Shown: positions 1-7,273, counted from the first letter of the stretch. The stretch is DNA of 13,738 nt from CAZHFA01 sp964534945 (GCA_964534945.1 CAZHSB010000045.1:1-13738), one strand, 5' to 3'. Notes: generated from the sequence alone by a model not told the origin. Translations and numbers: made by a program.

Positions 1-281
1 TTTATAGAGATACGATAAACACGACAAATACAGGGTTAAGAAAGGCAAGAGAAGAGGGACTTGCCGAAGGGCTTGCTGAGGGGCGTGCAGAAGGCCTCGT
101 CGAAGGACGAGAAAAAGGTCTTGCCGAGGGACGTGCAGAAGGTATAGCAGAGGGAGAAATCCTTGCCACAATAAAAATATATAAAAATATGATTTCAAAG
201 AATATAAAACATGAAGATGCACTAAAATTTTTAGAAATTTCTGATATTGAATGGGAAAAAGAATATAAATTATTTTTATAA
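1..281 (+). CDS. Rpn-family PD-(D/E)XK nuclease / putative transposase, C-terminal part (5' end outside window)
   Basis: This is the last 92 codons of a gene that begins before the window. The frame is open from base 3 to TAA at 279-281. The visible part starts YRDTINTTNTGLRKAREEG and runs into eight or nine tetrapeptides of the form xxEG (LAEG, RAEG, LVEG, REKG, IAEG). It ends in a lysine-rich helix, roughly IKIYKNMISKNIKHEDALKFL. A 'YRD...' segment followed by xxEG repeats is the usual C-terminus of Rpn/PDDEXK_2 proteins (recombination-promoting nucleases). The nuclease core itself lies upstream and cannot be seen. The repeat DNA (about 50-160) is much richer in G+C than its surroundings and is built of near-identical 12-nt units, so its length may change in frame by slippage. 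The gene is convergent with the helicase gene, with 15 bp between stop codons. The family call rests on the tail alone. Confidence 0.6.
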   Translation, partial: YRDTINTTNTGLRKAREEGLAEGLAEGRAEGLVEGREKGLAEGRAEGIAEGEILATIKIYKNMISKNIKHEDALKFLEISDIEWEKEYKLFL

Positions 282-288
282 AATAATT
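268..288. repeat. A/T-only inverted repeat between convergent genes
   Basis: AATTATTTT (268-276) and AAAATAATT (280-288) form a perfect 9-bp inverted repeat around a 3-nt loop. It overlaps the stop codon of the Rpn-like gene and lies 8 bp from the helicase stop. It could end transcription in both directions, but it has no G-C pairs and would be weak. Confidence 0.35.
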
Positions 289-296
289 GGTGATAA

Positions 297-3014
297 TTAA
301 TTTAGTAATGCCTCAATCAATTCTTCTTTTGATGGGTGCAAGATTGGAACAAAAGTTTTTGCATCGCCTAAAATTTGTGATTGTTGTTTTTCTTTTCTTC
401 TTAAATTTTGATAAATAAGATTATCTACTTTTGAAGCGTGTAGAGAGATTATATTTACGGTTCCTGTTTGGCCAATTCTGTGTATTCTATCTATAGATTG
501 GAGCCAATGTTCTGCGTTCCAAGTTTTATCTAAATAAACAGCAGTTTGTGCGGCATGCAAAGTAATCCCCACTCCGCCTGCCGCAGGAATTCCAATAAGA
601 ATTTTTAGATTGCTGTCTTTATTTTGAAAATCATCAATAATTTTTTGTCGTTCATTTATTTTTAATTCACCATAAAAGGGAGCGCTTCCTAATGTTTCAT
701 ACCTTTTTACTAGTTCCTCTACGTTCTTTTTATAATTAGTCCAGATAACTAACTTTCTTTTTCCCTCTTTTACAAGCTCTTCAACAATATCATCAAGTTC
801 TAAAAATTTTACAGGTTCTCCTTTCCAAGTCTCGTCTAATAATCTAGGATTAACGGCGATTTGAACTGCGCGCAAATATTGCTCTAAAATACTGTCTATT
901 TGTTTTGTATATGTTTCTCCATCAATGTTTTTTAGCTCAACAAGCAATTCTTTACAAAGACAGTTATATTTTTCTTTTTGATCTCCAATCATTTCTAAAT
1001 CACGAACAGAAAAAAGTTTTTCTGGTAAATTTATTACTTCTTCTTTTTTCCTCCTAAGCAAAAGTTCTGATACCCTATTAATAACTTCGTTCACCTCCCC
1101 TATTTTAAATTTTTTAACAGCAAACTCACTCCACTTATTTCCGACTTCTGCAATTTTTGTAAGCCAAGAATAAAAATTTGTTCCAAAACGTTTTCCGTCA
1201 TCTAAAATTAACATTTGTGACCAAATATCAACAATATTGCAAGGGATTGGGGTTCCACTTAATAAAACTTTTCTTTTTGAAAAAAGTGCAATCTTTCTAA
1301 GGGACTTAAATGTTTTTGATGTTGGGTTTTTTAATTTTTGTGATTCATCAAAGCAAATCATTACATTTTTTTTCTTAACTATTTCTAAAAGTTTTTCAGA
1401 GATATCATCTAACCTTGCACTTTCATAATTTATAATTGCAATCTCTACTCCTTGAGAAAAAATTTTTTTTAAAATTTTCTCTCGTCTTCCCTTACTTCCT
1501 ATAATTGGCTTAGCCCATAAATCTGGGGTCCAATACTGTGCTTCTTTTTGCCAATTTGTTGTAAGGCTATTTGGGCAAATTACTAAAAGTAAATCTACCT
1601 TCTCAGATTCTCGTAAAAATTTAAATGCTGAAAGAACAGTTAACGTTTTTCCGAGCCCCATATCATCACCAAGAAGTGCACTCTTAAATTCTAAAAGCCA
1701 AGAAACAGCGACTCGTTGATGAGGAAACAATTTTTTTTCAAAATCTTGATCATTAAAATTTATCTTTGCATCGTTTAATTTTTTAAAATATTTACAACGA
1801 TCAATTAAAGATTTTCTGTTTTTTATGTCTTCTAATAAATCTAAGAAAGATTGTGTCGAGGTAATATTGTTGAGGCTATGAGATAATAAGGTTTTATTTA
1901 TTATTTGATAATCAGTATTAACACTTGATTCTTTAAATCTAAAAAGATAATGGTCTTTATAAACAGGATGTGTCTCTTTTACTAATTTTAAAAAAGCAGG
2001 TTCATTGCATAAAATAGAATTAACAAAATTTTTTTTAATTAACAAAATTGGATCTTCTTGATTTGTCCAGCAAATATCAGGCAAAAACAATCCTAAAGAT
2101 TCATCTTGAATATTGTTCTCCCCTATTTTTATAGATTTTTTTAGTTCTTTTGTTTTGTTTATTAAATAATTTGTAATATCATTTGTTACAAAACATTGCA
2201 TACCAAAGCTTTTAAAATTATATAAAACTTTTTCAAGTTCATGTTCTGTAAAACTACTTGCTGTTTTTTTTCTTTGAAGATGTGATTTTATATGCTTAAA
2301 GCCAACGGTTAATTGATTAGTCATTGAATATTTTAATTCAAAAAGTCCATTTGAGTCGGTATGCCTAAAAATGAATGGAAAAAGAAGTGCGCTTTCAAGC
2401 TCCTCTTTTTGGCAGGAGTAATTTTGGAGCATAATTTTTTTTCTAATATCGCTTCCATGTTTTAATAATTTTCCTGCTTCTTGTTCAACCGCAAAAGAAA
2501 TATTTTCATTTTTTAATTTTTTTAATAATTCATTTAATTTTAGTGTTGGCAAGAAAAAAGTATGATTCTCTTTTTGATAAAAAATCCCCTTTTCTTCCTC
2601 TATAATTTTTTTTGCTTTCGTTCTTGCTTTTGCACAAATGAATAAAGCATTTTTCTCTTTTGATAATTTTATTATGACATCTGGCTCTGTAAGGGAAATA
2701 TCATTTAAAGAAACTTCAAAAGGATTTTTTGATAAATTTTGTAATGCAATTTTCTTTTCATTATTATGTGCTAATAGTTTATTTTTTAATTCATCAAAAT
2801 TAACTTGATAATCTATGGTGTCCTTTGAAAAATTTTTAGATTTATATATTTTGTTAAAATGTTTTAAAGGAACATACCAAAGTTTTTCTTCCTTGTTATA
2901 TGAGACCTCAGATAGTGAATATAAATACCTATAGCGGTCCTTGTTATATTGAAAACGAAGGCAAATAAAATCGTTTTTTATAAATAAAAATCCAGTTTTC
3001 TTCAATAAGTTCAT
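297..3014 (-). CDS. SNF2-family DNA helicase/translocase with an uncharacterised N-terminal region
   Basis: The 905-aa protein has a complete SNF2 (superfamily 2) ATPase core in its C-terminal half. Motif I is DDMGLGKT (450-457), followed by motif Ia VICPNSL (478-484). Motif II is DESQ (556-559), where most relatives have DEAH, DEGH or DESH. Motif III is LLSGTP (584-589). The second RecA lobe has motif V around AAGGVGITLHAA (811-822) and motif VI DRIHRIGQ (842-849). Such proteins use ATP to translocate on duplex DNA and remodel protein-DNA or branched structures. The first ~420 residues match nothing I recognise with certainty. Two segments, near 30-60 and 130-170, share a pattern of polar strand, aromatic residue, short hydrophobic 'VPL/LPT' strand and helix. 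This recalls the HARP repeats of SMARCAL1-type annealing helicases (inference). The ATG at 3014 has no good Shine-Dalgarno. GATACAAT, 7-14 bases upstream, could be a -10 element with a very short leader. The gene is divergent from the orphan gene at 3466. Confidence 0.9.
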   Translation of the reverse strand: MNLLKKTGFLFIKNDFICLRFQYNKDRYRYLYSLSEVSYNKEEKLWYVPLKHFNKIYKSKNFSKDTIDYQVNFDELKNKLLAHNNEKKIALQNLSKNPFEVSLNDISLTEPDVIIKLSKEKNALFICAKARTKAKKIIEEEKGIFYQKENHTFFLPTLKLNELLKKLKNENISFAVEQEAGKLLKHGSDIRKKIMLQNYSCQKEELESALLFPFIFRHTDSNGLFELKYSMTNQLTVGFKHIKSHLQRKKTASSFTEHELEKVLYNFKSFGMQCFVTNDITNYLINKTKELKKSIKIGENNIQDESLGLFLPDICWTNQEDPILLIKKNFVNSILCNEPAFLKLVKETHPVYKDHYLFRFKESSVNTDYQIINKTLLSHSLNNITSTQSFLDLLEDIKNRKSLIDRCKYFKKLNDAKINFNDQDFEKKLFPHQRVAVSWLLEFKSALLGDDMGLGKTLTVLSAFKFLRESEKVDLLLVICPNSLTTNWQKEAQYWTPDLWAKPIIGSKGRREKILKKIFSQGVEIAIINYESARLDDISEKLLEIVKKKNVMICFDESQKLKNPTSKTFKSLRKIALFSKRKVLLSGTPIPCNIVDIWSQMLILDDGKRFGTNFYSWLTKIAEVGNKWSEFAVKKFKIGEVNEVINRVSELLLRRKKEEVINLPEKLFSVRDLEMIGDQKEKYNCLCKELLVELKNIDGETYTKQIDSILEQYLRAVQIAVNPRLLDETWKGEPVKFLELDDIVEELVKEGKRKLVIWTNYKKNVEELVKRYETLGSAPFYGELKINERQKIIDDFQNKDSNLKILIGIPAAGGVGITLHAAQTAVYLDKTWNAEHWLQSIDRIHRIGQTGTVNIISLHASKVDNLIYQNLRRKEKQQSQILGDAKTFVPILHPSKEELIEALLN

Positions 3015-3110
3015 AGGTTTTTATTGTATCTCAAATACTAAAAACCTAAAATATAACTTTTAGCGAAAATTTTTGTTGATAATTTGGATTTTTTCTGTTA
3101 CTTTCTCAAG

Positions 3111-3137
3111 CCGATGGTCGCCATGCGAATTGGTCGG
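3111..3137. other. GC-rich hairpin in AT-rich intergenic DNA
   Basis: CCGAT (3111-3115) can pair with GTCGG (3133-3137), with one wobble pair. Inside it TCGC-CAT-GCGA (3118-3128) forms a perfect 4-bp stem with a 3-nt loop. The G+C content stands out sharply from the surrounding DNA. That is typical of a structured RNA or a protein-binding site, but no known RNA family is recognised. Confidence 0.35.
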
Positions 3138-3205
3138 TTAAATAAAAATTTTTAAAGGGTATTGTGTAATTTATTTTGTTTATATCTTGAAAGGAGCGTG
3201 TCGTT

Positions 3206-3484
3206 TTGAAGAGAATATATAAATCAAAATTAATTTTGCTTCTATTAAAAATACTCGAAATTACGACATTCGTTTTTTTTATTATTCATCTAATTATCAT
3301 CACCAAAATCAATCATTTAATAAACACTAGATATAAAAAGTTTTGTTTTTTTAATATTGTTTTTTTAGAAACAGTTTTAATGAAAACAATTGGGGATAAA
3401 AAGAGTTTTTTATTTAAAAATTTTTTAAATAAAAAATGCTATATAAAAAATAATGGAGGTGTAATATGGCTACTTCAACCATGA
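3206..3484 (+). CDS. Doubtful 92-codon ORF, possible small membrane protein
   Basis: A TTG at 3206 follows AAGGAG (3191-3196) by nine bases and opens 92 codons. The N-terminal part is hydrophobic and could span a membrane (residues ~9-33, starting LILLLLKILEITTFVFFIIH). Against it: the start codon is rare, the codons are just what A/T-rich non-coding DNA would give, and the frame runs through a perfect A/T palindrome. It also crosses the Shine-Dalgarno of the next gene and overlaps that gene by 19 bp. No protein family is recognised. I think it more likely to be untranslated leader, but the ribosome binding site makes it worth listing. Confidence 0.2.
   Translation: MKRIYKSKLILLLLKILEITTFVFFIIHLIIITKINHLINTRYKKFCFFNIVFLETVLMKTIGDKKSFLFKNFLNKKCYIKNNGGVIWLLQP
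3406..3436. repeat. Perfect A/T-only inverted repeat upstream of the orphan gene
   Basis: The 15-base arm at 3406-3420 is mirrored by 3421-3436 with essentially no loop. It contains only A and T. It lies 30-60 bp before the ATG at 3466, so it may be an easily melted or bent promoter element. In RNA it would form only a weak hairpin. Confidence 0.5.
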
Positions 3485-4218
3485 AAAAAGAAAGTAATGG
3501 ATTAAATTTTTCTGCAACATTTGCTCCATCTGCGGGGAGTGGATTTGGCGATATTGTTGCTGCCGAGAAAGCTAGTTTGCCACAGTATCAAAATATAGCA
3601 CTTGATGCCATATCAGATTTTCAAGAAGAGGTGGCAAAAAATCCAAGGTTAACACAACAGCTAAAGGATTTTATATCGATAAAATGTGAATATATTAGAC
3701 CTGGAATAGTGTCTCCATCTAAGTCTATAAATCCAGTGGAACCACTAGTAGATGCAGTAAGGGAGCTACAGGTATTGTGCCAAAAATGGGATGGCGTTAA
3801 GGGAATCGAGGGAGCTTTAATGAAGGTTGTTGACGGAATGTTGAGCTATAAAATTGATGAAGAATTTAATCTTATATCTCGTTTTCCAAAGGTTTCTGTT
3901 GATGATATGAAAGATGTGAAAAAAATTATATTGGAGAATATTGGAGAAATAAAACAGGGAATGTTGGATTTTTGCAAAACACACGACTCTAATGCGGATG
4001 TTGTAACATGTTTGTTGATTAATAAAAAAATGGGAACATTAAAGGATATATTGATACAGGAAAGTGTTGATATCATAGACAAGCAATATGGAGATACAAA
4101 AAGAAGGGCGTATAGTGCGATCGGAAGTATTAAGACTGTGCTTTTTGCTTTAGGTGGGGAAAGTGCTTATAGTGCGCTAGAAAAATTATCTACAGTTAAG
4201 AAATTTTTAAAGGAATAA
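3466..4218 (+). CDS. Uncharacterised 250-aa soluble protein
   Basis: I do not recognise this protein. The start is well supported: ATG at 3466 has GGAGGT (3455-3460) five bases upstream, the best ribosome binding site in this half of the window. The first ~30 residues are small and polar (MATSTMKKES, then ATFAPSAGSGFGD) and look disordered. The rest is predicted by eye to be mostly alpha-helical, without a signal peptide, membrane segment or metal/nucleotide motif. It has four scattered cysteines and a C-terminal ALGGESAYSALEKL helix. The codons are more evenly used than in the A/T-rich flanks, consistent with real coding. The gene lies 79 bp before ybeY in the same direction, so they may be co-transcribed, though ybeY belongs functionally with prfB. 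The length and strong RBS suggest a well-expressed, lineage-specific cytoplasmic protein; that is inference. Confidence 0.75.
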   Translation: MATSTMKKESNGLNFSATFAPSAGSGFGDIVAAEKASLPQYQNIALDAISDFQEEVAKNPRLTQQLKDFISIKCEYIRPGIVSPSKSINPVEPLVDAVRELQVLCQKWDGVKGIEGALMKVVDGMLSYKIDEEFNLISRFPKVSVDDMKDVKKIILENIGEIKQGMLDFCKTHDSNADVVTCLLINKKMGTLKDILIQESVDIIDKQYGDTKRRAYSAIGSIKTVLFALGGESAYSALEKLSTVKKFLKE

Positions 4219-4297
4219 AAATTTTTGTTAGTTTATTTTTGCTAATGTGTTAAAAGACTATTTTATAAACATATGGATTATTGTAATCTTGTAGTCT

Positions 4298-4783
4298 ATG
4301 AGAAAAAGTTGGAAAGTTAGAGTCGATAATCAAACAAAAGTAAAGGTGTATAAAAATGCCGTTAAATTAGGTGTGAAATCCTTATTATCTACTGTTGAGT
4401 CAAAGGTTGATATCAAAGATTTCTTGGAAGAAGTGAGTATTTTATTTACTGATGATGAGTTTATTCACAAATTAAATAAGGATTATAGAGGAAAAGATCG
4501 CGCGACTGATGTGCTTTCTTTTGCAAGTCTTGATGGTGATTGTGAAAATTTTTTATTTAAAAGTTTAGGAGACATCGTTATTTCTTTAGAAACTGCTAAT
4601 AAGCAGGCGATAGAGTATAATACGAGCTTTAATGAAGAAATTTTTAGATTATTAACTCATGGAATTTTACATCTAGTTGGTTTTGATCATGAAAATGTTT
4701 CTAAAAAAGCTGAAAAAGAAATGTTTGATTTACAAGATTTGTTAATTGATAAATATAAAAATAATTTTTGTATGGTAAAATAA
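4298..4783 (+). CDS. ybeY: Endoribonuclease YbeY (rRNA maturation/quality control)
   Basis: The 161-aa product has the family signature HGILHLVGFDH at residues 121-131. Its three histidines (121, 125, 131) form the H3xH5xH zinc site. The upstream TDDEFIHKLNKDYRGKDRATDVLSF block (residues ~51-75) is the other conserved YbeY segment. YbeY is a single-strand endoribonuclease acting in 16S rRNA 3'-end processing and 70S quality control in the cytoplasm. The length is typical (about 150-160 aa). The ATG at 4298 has no clear Shine-Dalgarno, but no better in-frame start exists before the conserved region. The TAA at 4781-4783 is three bases before the prfB ATG, so the two genes are almost certainly co-transcribed and perhaps translationally coupled. 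Both act in translation. Confidence 0.95.
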   Translation: MRKSWKVRVDNQTKVKVYKNAVKLGVKSLLSTVESKVDIKDFLEEVSILFTDDEFIHKLNKDYRGKDRATDVLSFASLDGDCENFLFKSLGDIVISLETANKQAIEYNTSFNEEIFRLLTHGILHLVGFDHENVSKKAEKEMFDLQDLLIDKYKNNFCMVK

Positions 4784-4786
4784 AAA

Positions 4787-5921
4787 ATGGAACAAGAGAT
4801 AGTAGGTATTTCACATATAGAATCAGGACTTGGTGGCATAAAAGAGCGTGTGGAGGCTCTTGGGAGGTTACTTTGACATTGAATCAAAGAAAGAAAGATT
4901 AGAAGAAATAAATAAAGCATCTGAATCTGACAGTTTTTGGTCGAATGTTAGTGAATCAAAAAAAATATCTCAAGAAAAAACAAAATTAGAAAAGTGCATT
5001 ACGACTTATGAGAAAATAAAACACGATTTTATTGATTTATTGGCGGGGCTTGAGCTTTATTCTGAGGTTGGAAATGTTGATTTTTTGGTAGAGCTTGAGG
5101 GGATATACAAAAGAATTAATGAAAAATTATCACAGCTTGAATTCGTATCGAAAATGTCGGGTAAGTTTGATTCGCTAAATGCAATATTAGAAATAAATGC
5201 AGGGGCAGGGGGAACCGAGGCTCAAGATTGGGCGTTAATGCTTCTTAGAATGTATACTCGTTGGGCGGAAAAAAGGGGGTTTAAATGTGAGGAAATGGAT
5301 CGTGTTTATGGCGAAGTTGCTGGTATAAAGAGTGTAATGATCTTAATAAAAGGTGATTATTCTTATGGTTTTTTAAGAGGAGAGCAGGGCGTACATAGGC
5401 TAGTTAGAATTTCTCCATTTGATTCTGGGCAAAGACGTCATACATCTTTTGCGGCAGTTGCTGTAATGCCAGACATTGAGGAGGAAATCAGCATTGATGT
5501 TGATGAAAAAGATTTAAGGATTGATACATATAGATCTTCAGGGGCAGGCGGGCAACATGTTAACACGACAGATTCTGCGGTTAGAATTACACATATTCCG
5601 ACAGGAATGGTTGTTACATGCCAAAATGAGCGTTCTCAGTATAAAAATAAAGATCAAGCAATGAAAGTTTTAAAAGCAAGGCTTTATGAGCTTGAAGAAA
5701 GAAAGAATCAAGAGAAGTTAACCCAAATTCAAGGAGAGAAAAACAAGATTGATTTTGGAAGCCAAATTAGAAATTACGTTTTGCACCCATATAAAATGGT
5801 GAAAGACACAAGAACTAACTATGAAACTTCAAATGCTGAGGGAGTGCTTGATGGGGATTTGGACCAGTTTATGGATAGCTATTTACAAAAGCAAGCAGGA
5901 GTAAGTGATTATGGTGCATAA
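4787..5921 (+). CDS. prfB: Peptide chain release factor 2 (RF2), expressed by +1 programmed frameshift
   Basis: RF2 releases finished peptides at UGA and UAA codons. The gene is in two frames. Codons 1-29 run from ATG 4787 to CTT 4871-4873 and then meet an in-frame TGA (4874-4876). Skipping the T at 4874 continues at GAC (4875) to TAA at 5919-5921. The joined product is 377 aa, close to the usual ~365. In joined numbering the stop-codon-reading tripeptide SPF is at 209-211 (in VRISPFDSGQRRHTSFA) and the catalytic GGQ is at 254-256 (SGAGGQHVNTTDSAV). Both sit four residues beyond the E. coli positions, matching the slightly longer N-terminus. A single-frame annotation would probably start at the GTG at 4848 and lose the true N-terminus. 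The last codons overlap a repeat unit of the downstream parS array. Confidence 0.96.
4862..4877 (+). promoter_or_regulatory. prfB programmed +1 frameshift site
   Basis: The site reads GGGAGG-TTA-CTTTGAC. An internal Shine-Dalgarno-like GGGAGG (4862-4867) is separated by three bases from the slippery CTT and the in-frame stop TGA followed by C. This is the same geometry as E. coli prfB (AGGGGG-TAT-CTTTGAC). Slow decoding of UGA when RF2 is scarce lets the P-site tRNA-Leu slip to UUU, so RF2 regulates its own synthesis. Confidence 0.95.
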
Positions 5922-6002
5922 TTCTGAATGCATTATAATAATCTGACTTTTGAACTTTATAATTTTATGATGCTAATTTATTGATTTTGCTATATATTTC
6001 AA

Positions 6003-6018
6003 TGTTCCACGTGGAACA
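6003..6018. promoter_or_regulatory. parS: parS site 1
   Basis: Perfect 16-bp parS palindrome, extended to 20 bp (AATG...CATT) at 6001-6020. It lies 81 bp after the prfB stop and is the prfB-proximal end of the array. Confidence 0.93.
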
Positions 6019-6185
6019 TTTTTATTACTTTAGAAAATGTAATCTTTTTAACTAAAATTATTATTCAAAAGCAAAAACGAAGATAGGGATTAAAATACAT
6101 GATTCAGAATGTTATAATATCCAATCAAAATTTTGGAGTTTATGATTTTTTAACGACAATTAGTTGATTTTATTGTTAAATTTAA

Positions 6186-6201
6186 TGTTCCACGTGGAAC
6201 A
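6186..6201. promoter_or_regulatory. parS: parS site 2
   Basis: Perfect 16-bp parS, palindromic over 20 bp (6184-6203). It separates an A-type spacer (left) from the first B-type spacer (right). Confidence 0.93.
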
Positions 6202-6373
6202 TTTTTGTTTTTGAGGTGAGGCTTTTTGCGATAATTGAAATAAAATATAAGATTCACTTCATTGTTTACTTTATTATGATCTTCTAAGTTTAACTTATTT
6301 TTTTCTAATTCTCATTAAAAATTATCTCCCCAAGGCCAATGATTTTTTTTTGATGATATCTCATTTTTATTAA

Positions 6374-6389
6374 TGTTCCACGTGGAACA
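6374..6389. promoter_or_regulatory. parS: parS site 3
   Basis: Perfect 16-bp parS, palindromic over 20 bp (6372-6391). It opens the first of the two identical 198-bp A units. Confidence 0.93.
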
Positions 6390-6483
6390 TTTTTAGATTA
6401 AAAATGAATTATTTATTTTTAAGAGCACCTAATTTTTATACGAAATTACTATTTAAAAACAAAAGGAGGGGATGGAGATTAAA

Positions 6484-6503
6484 ATGCGTAATTTTGAACG
6501 CAT
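6484..6503. repeat. Second palindrome inside A units (copy at 6682-6701)
   Basis: ATGCGT (6484-6489) and ACGCAT (6498-6503) flank an 8-base centre; the identical unit repeats this at 6682-6701. Related versions occur in the other A units: TGCAT/ATGCA at 5915-5932, ACAT/ATGT at 6097-6112, and TGCAT/ACGCA at 6882-6899, which has one A-C mismatch. A purine-rich run and ATTAAAAT precede it in the internal units. It may be a second protein-binding site or an RNA hairpin. Confidence 0.6.
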
Positions 6504-6571
6504 ATATCCAATAAGATTTTTAATATTTATAATTTTTAGCAACAACCAGTTGATTTAATTGTTAAATTTAA

Positions 6572-6587
6572 TGTTCCACGTGGAACA
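6572..6587. promoter_or_regulatory. parS: parS site 4
   Basis: Perfect 16-bp parS, palindromic over 20 bp (6570-6589), at the junction of the two identical A units. Confidence 0.93.
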
Positions 6588-6769
6588 TTTTTAGATTAAA
6601 AATGAATTATTTATTTTTAAGAGCACCTAATTTTTATACGAAATTACTATTTAAAAACAAAAGGAGGGGATGGAGATTAAAATGCGTAATTTTGAACGCA
6701 TATATCCAATAAGATTTTTAATATTTATAATTTTTAGCAACAACCAGTTGATTTAATTGTTAAATTTAA

Positions 6770-6785
6770 TGTTCCACGTGGAACA
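6770..6785. promoter_or_regulatory. parS: parS site 5
   Basis: Perfect 16-bp parS, palindromic over 20 bp (6768-6787). It opens the diverged fourth A unit. Confidence 0.93.
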
Positions 6786-6969
6786 TTTTTAGATTTAAAA
6801 CAAATTATTTATTTTTTAAGAGCACCTAATTTTTATCCGAAATTAATATTTAAAAATAAAAGACGAAGAGGGGAATTAAAATGCATAATTCTGAACGCAT
6901 AATATCCAATAAGATTTTTAATATTTATCATTTTTAATAACAACCAGTTGATTCTATTATTAAATTTAA

Positions 6970-6985
6970 TGTTCCACGTGGAACA
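6970..6985. promoter_or_regulatory. parS: parS site 6
   Basis: Perfect 16-bp parS, palindromic over 20 bp (6968-6987), at the junction of the last A unit and the second B unit. Confidence 0.93.
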
Positions 6986-7158
6986 TTTTTGTTTTAGTTG
7001 TGCTTTTTGTGATAATTAAAGTGAAATATAAGTTTAACTTTATTGTTTACTTAAGTATGTTCCTCTCAAATTAACTTACATTTTATTCCAGTTCTTATTA
7101 AAAAATCATATTCTAAAAAACCAATGATTTTTTTTGACATCATCTCATTTTTATTTAA

Positions 7159-7174
7159 TGTTCCACGTGGAACA
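7159..7174. promoter_or_regulatory. parS: parS site 7
   Basis: Perfect 16-bp parS. Its palindrome reaches 26 bp (7154-7179, arms beginning TTTAATG), the longest in the array. It opens the unique spacer before parA. Confidence 0.93.
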
Positions 7175-7273
7175 TTAAAACTTTCGATAAAGTCAATAAA
7201 TAAAAAAAAGTATAAACTTTAAAAAATAGAATATAAGCATTAATTCTTTTTGTAATAATTTAAAAAATAAATA

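Larger units (their letters stand above)
3015..3465. other. Divergent intergenic region without a confident gene
   Basis: This 451-bp gap lies between the divergent helicase and 250-aa protein genes. It holds a GC-rich hairpin (3111-3137), a Shine-Dalgarno-like AAGGAG at 3191-3196 in front of a doubtful TTG ORF, an A/T-only perfect inverted repeat (3406-3436) and the strong ribosome binding site of the next gene (GGAGGT, 3455-3460). The promoters of both flanking genes should lie here. I see no consensus -35/-10 pair that I would trust. Confidence 0.6.
6374..6769 (+). repeat. Two identical 198-bp tandem units (A2, A3)
   Basis: Bases 6374-6571 and 6572-6769 are identical as read by eye, and the identity continues for about 26 bases into the next unit. 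The next copy (6770-6969) shows roughly 20-25 differences, including small indels, and the unit at 6003-6185 is still more diverged. A perfect pair among diverged copies points to a recent tandem duplication or homogenisation by unequal recombination. Confidence 0.95.

Noticed and set aside
1237..1428. 63-codon plus-strand ORF inside the helicase gene
   Set aside because: It is antisense to the strongly conserved SNF2 core and has no ribosome binding site or recognisable product.
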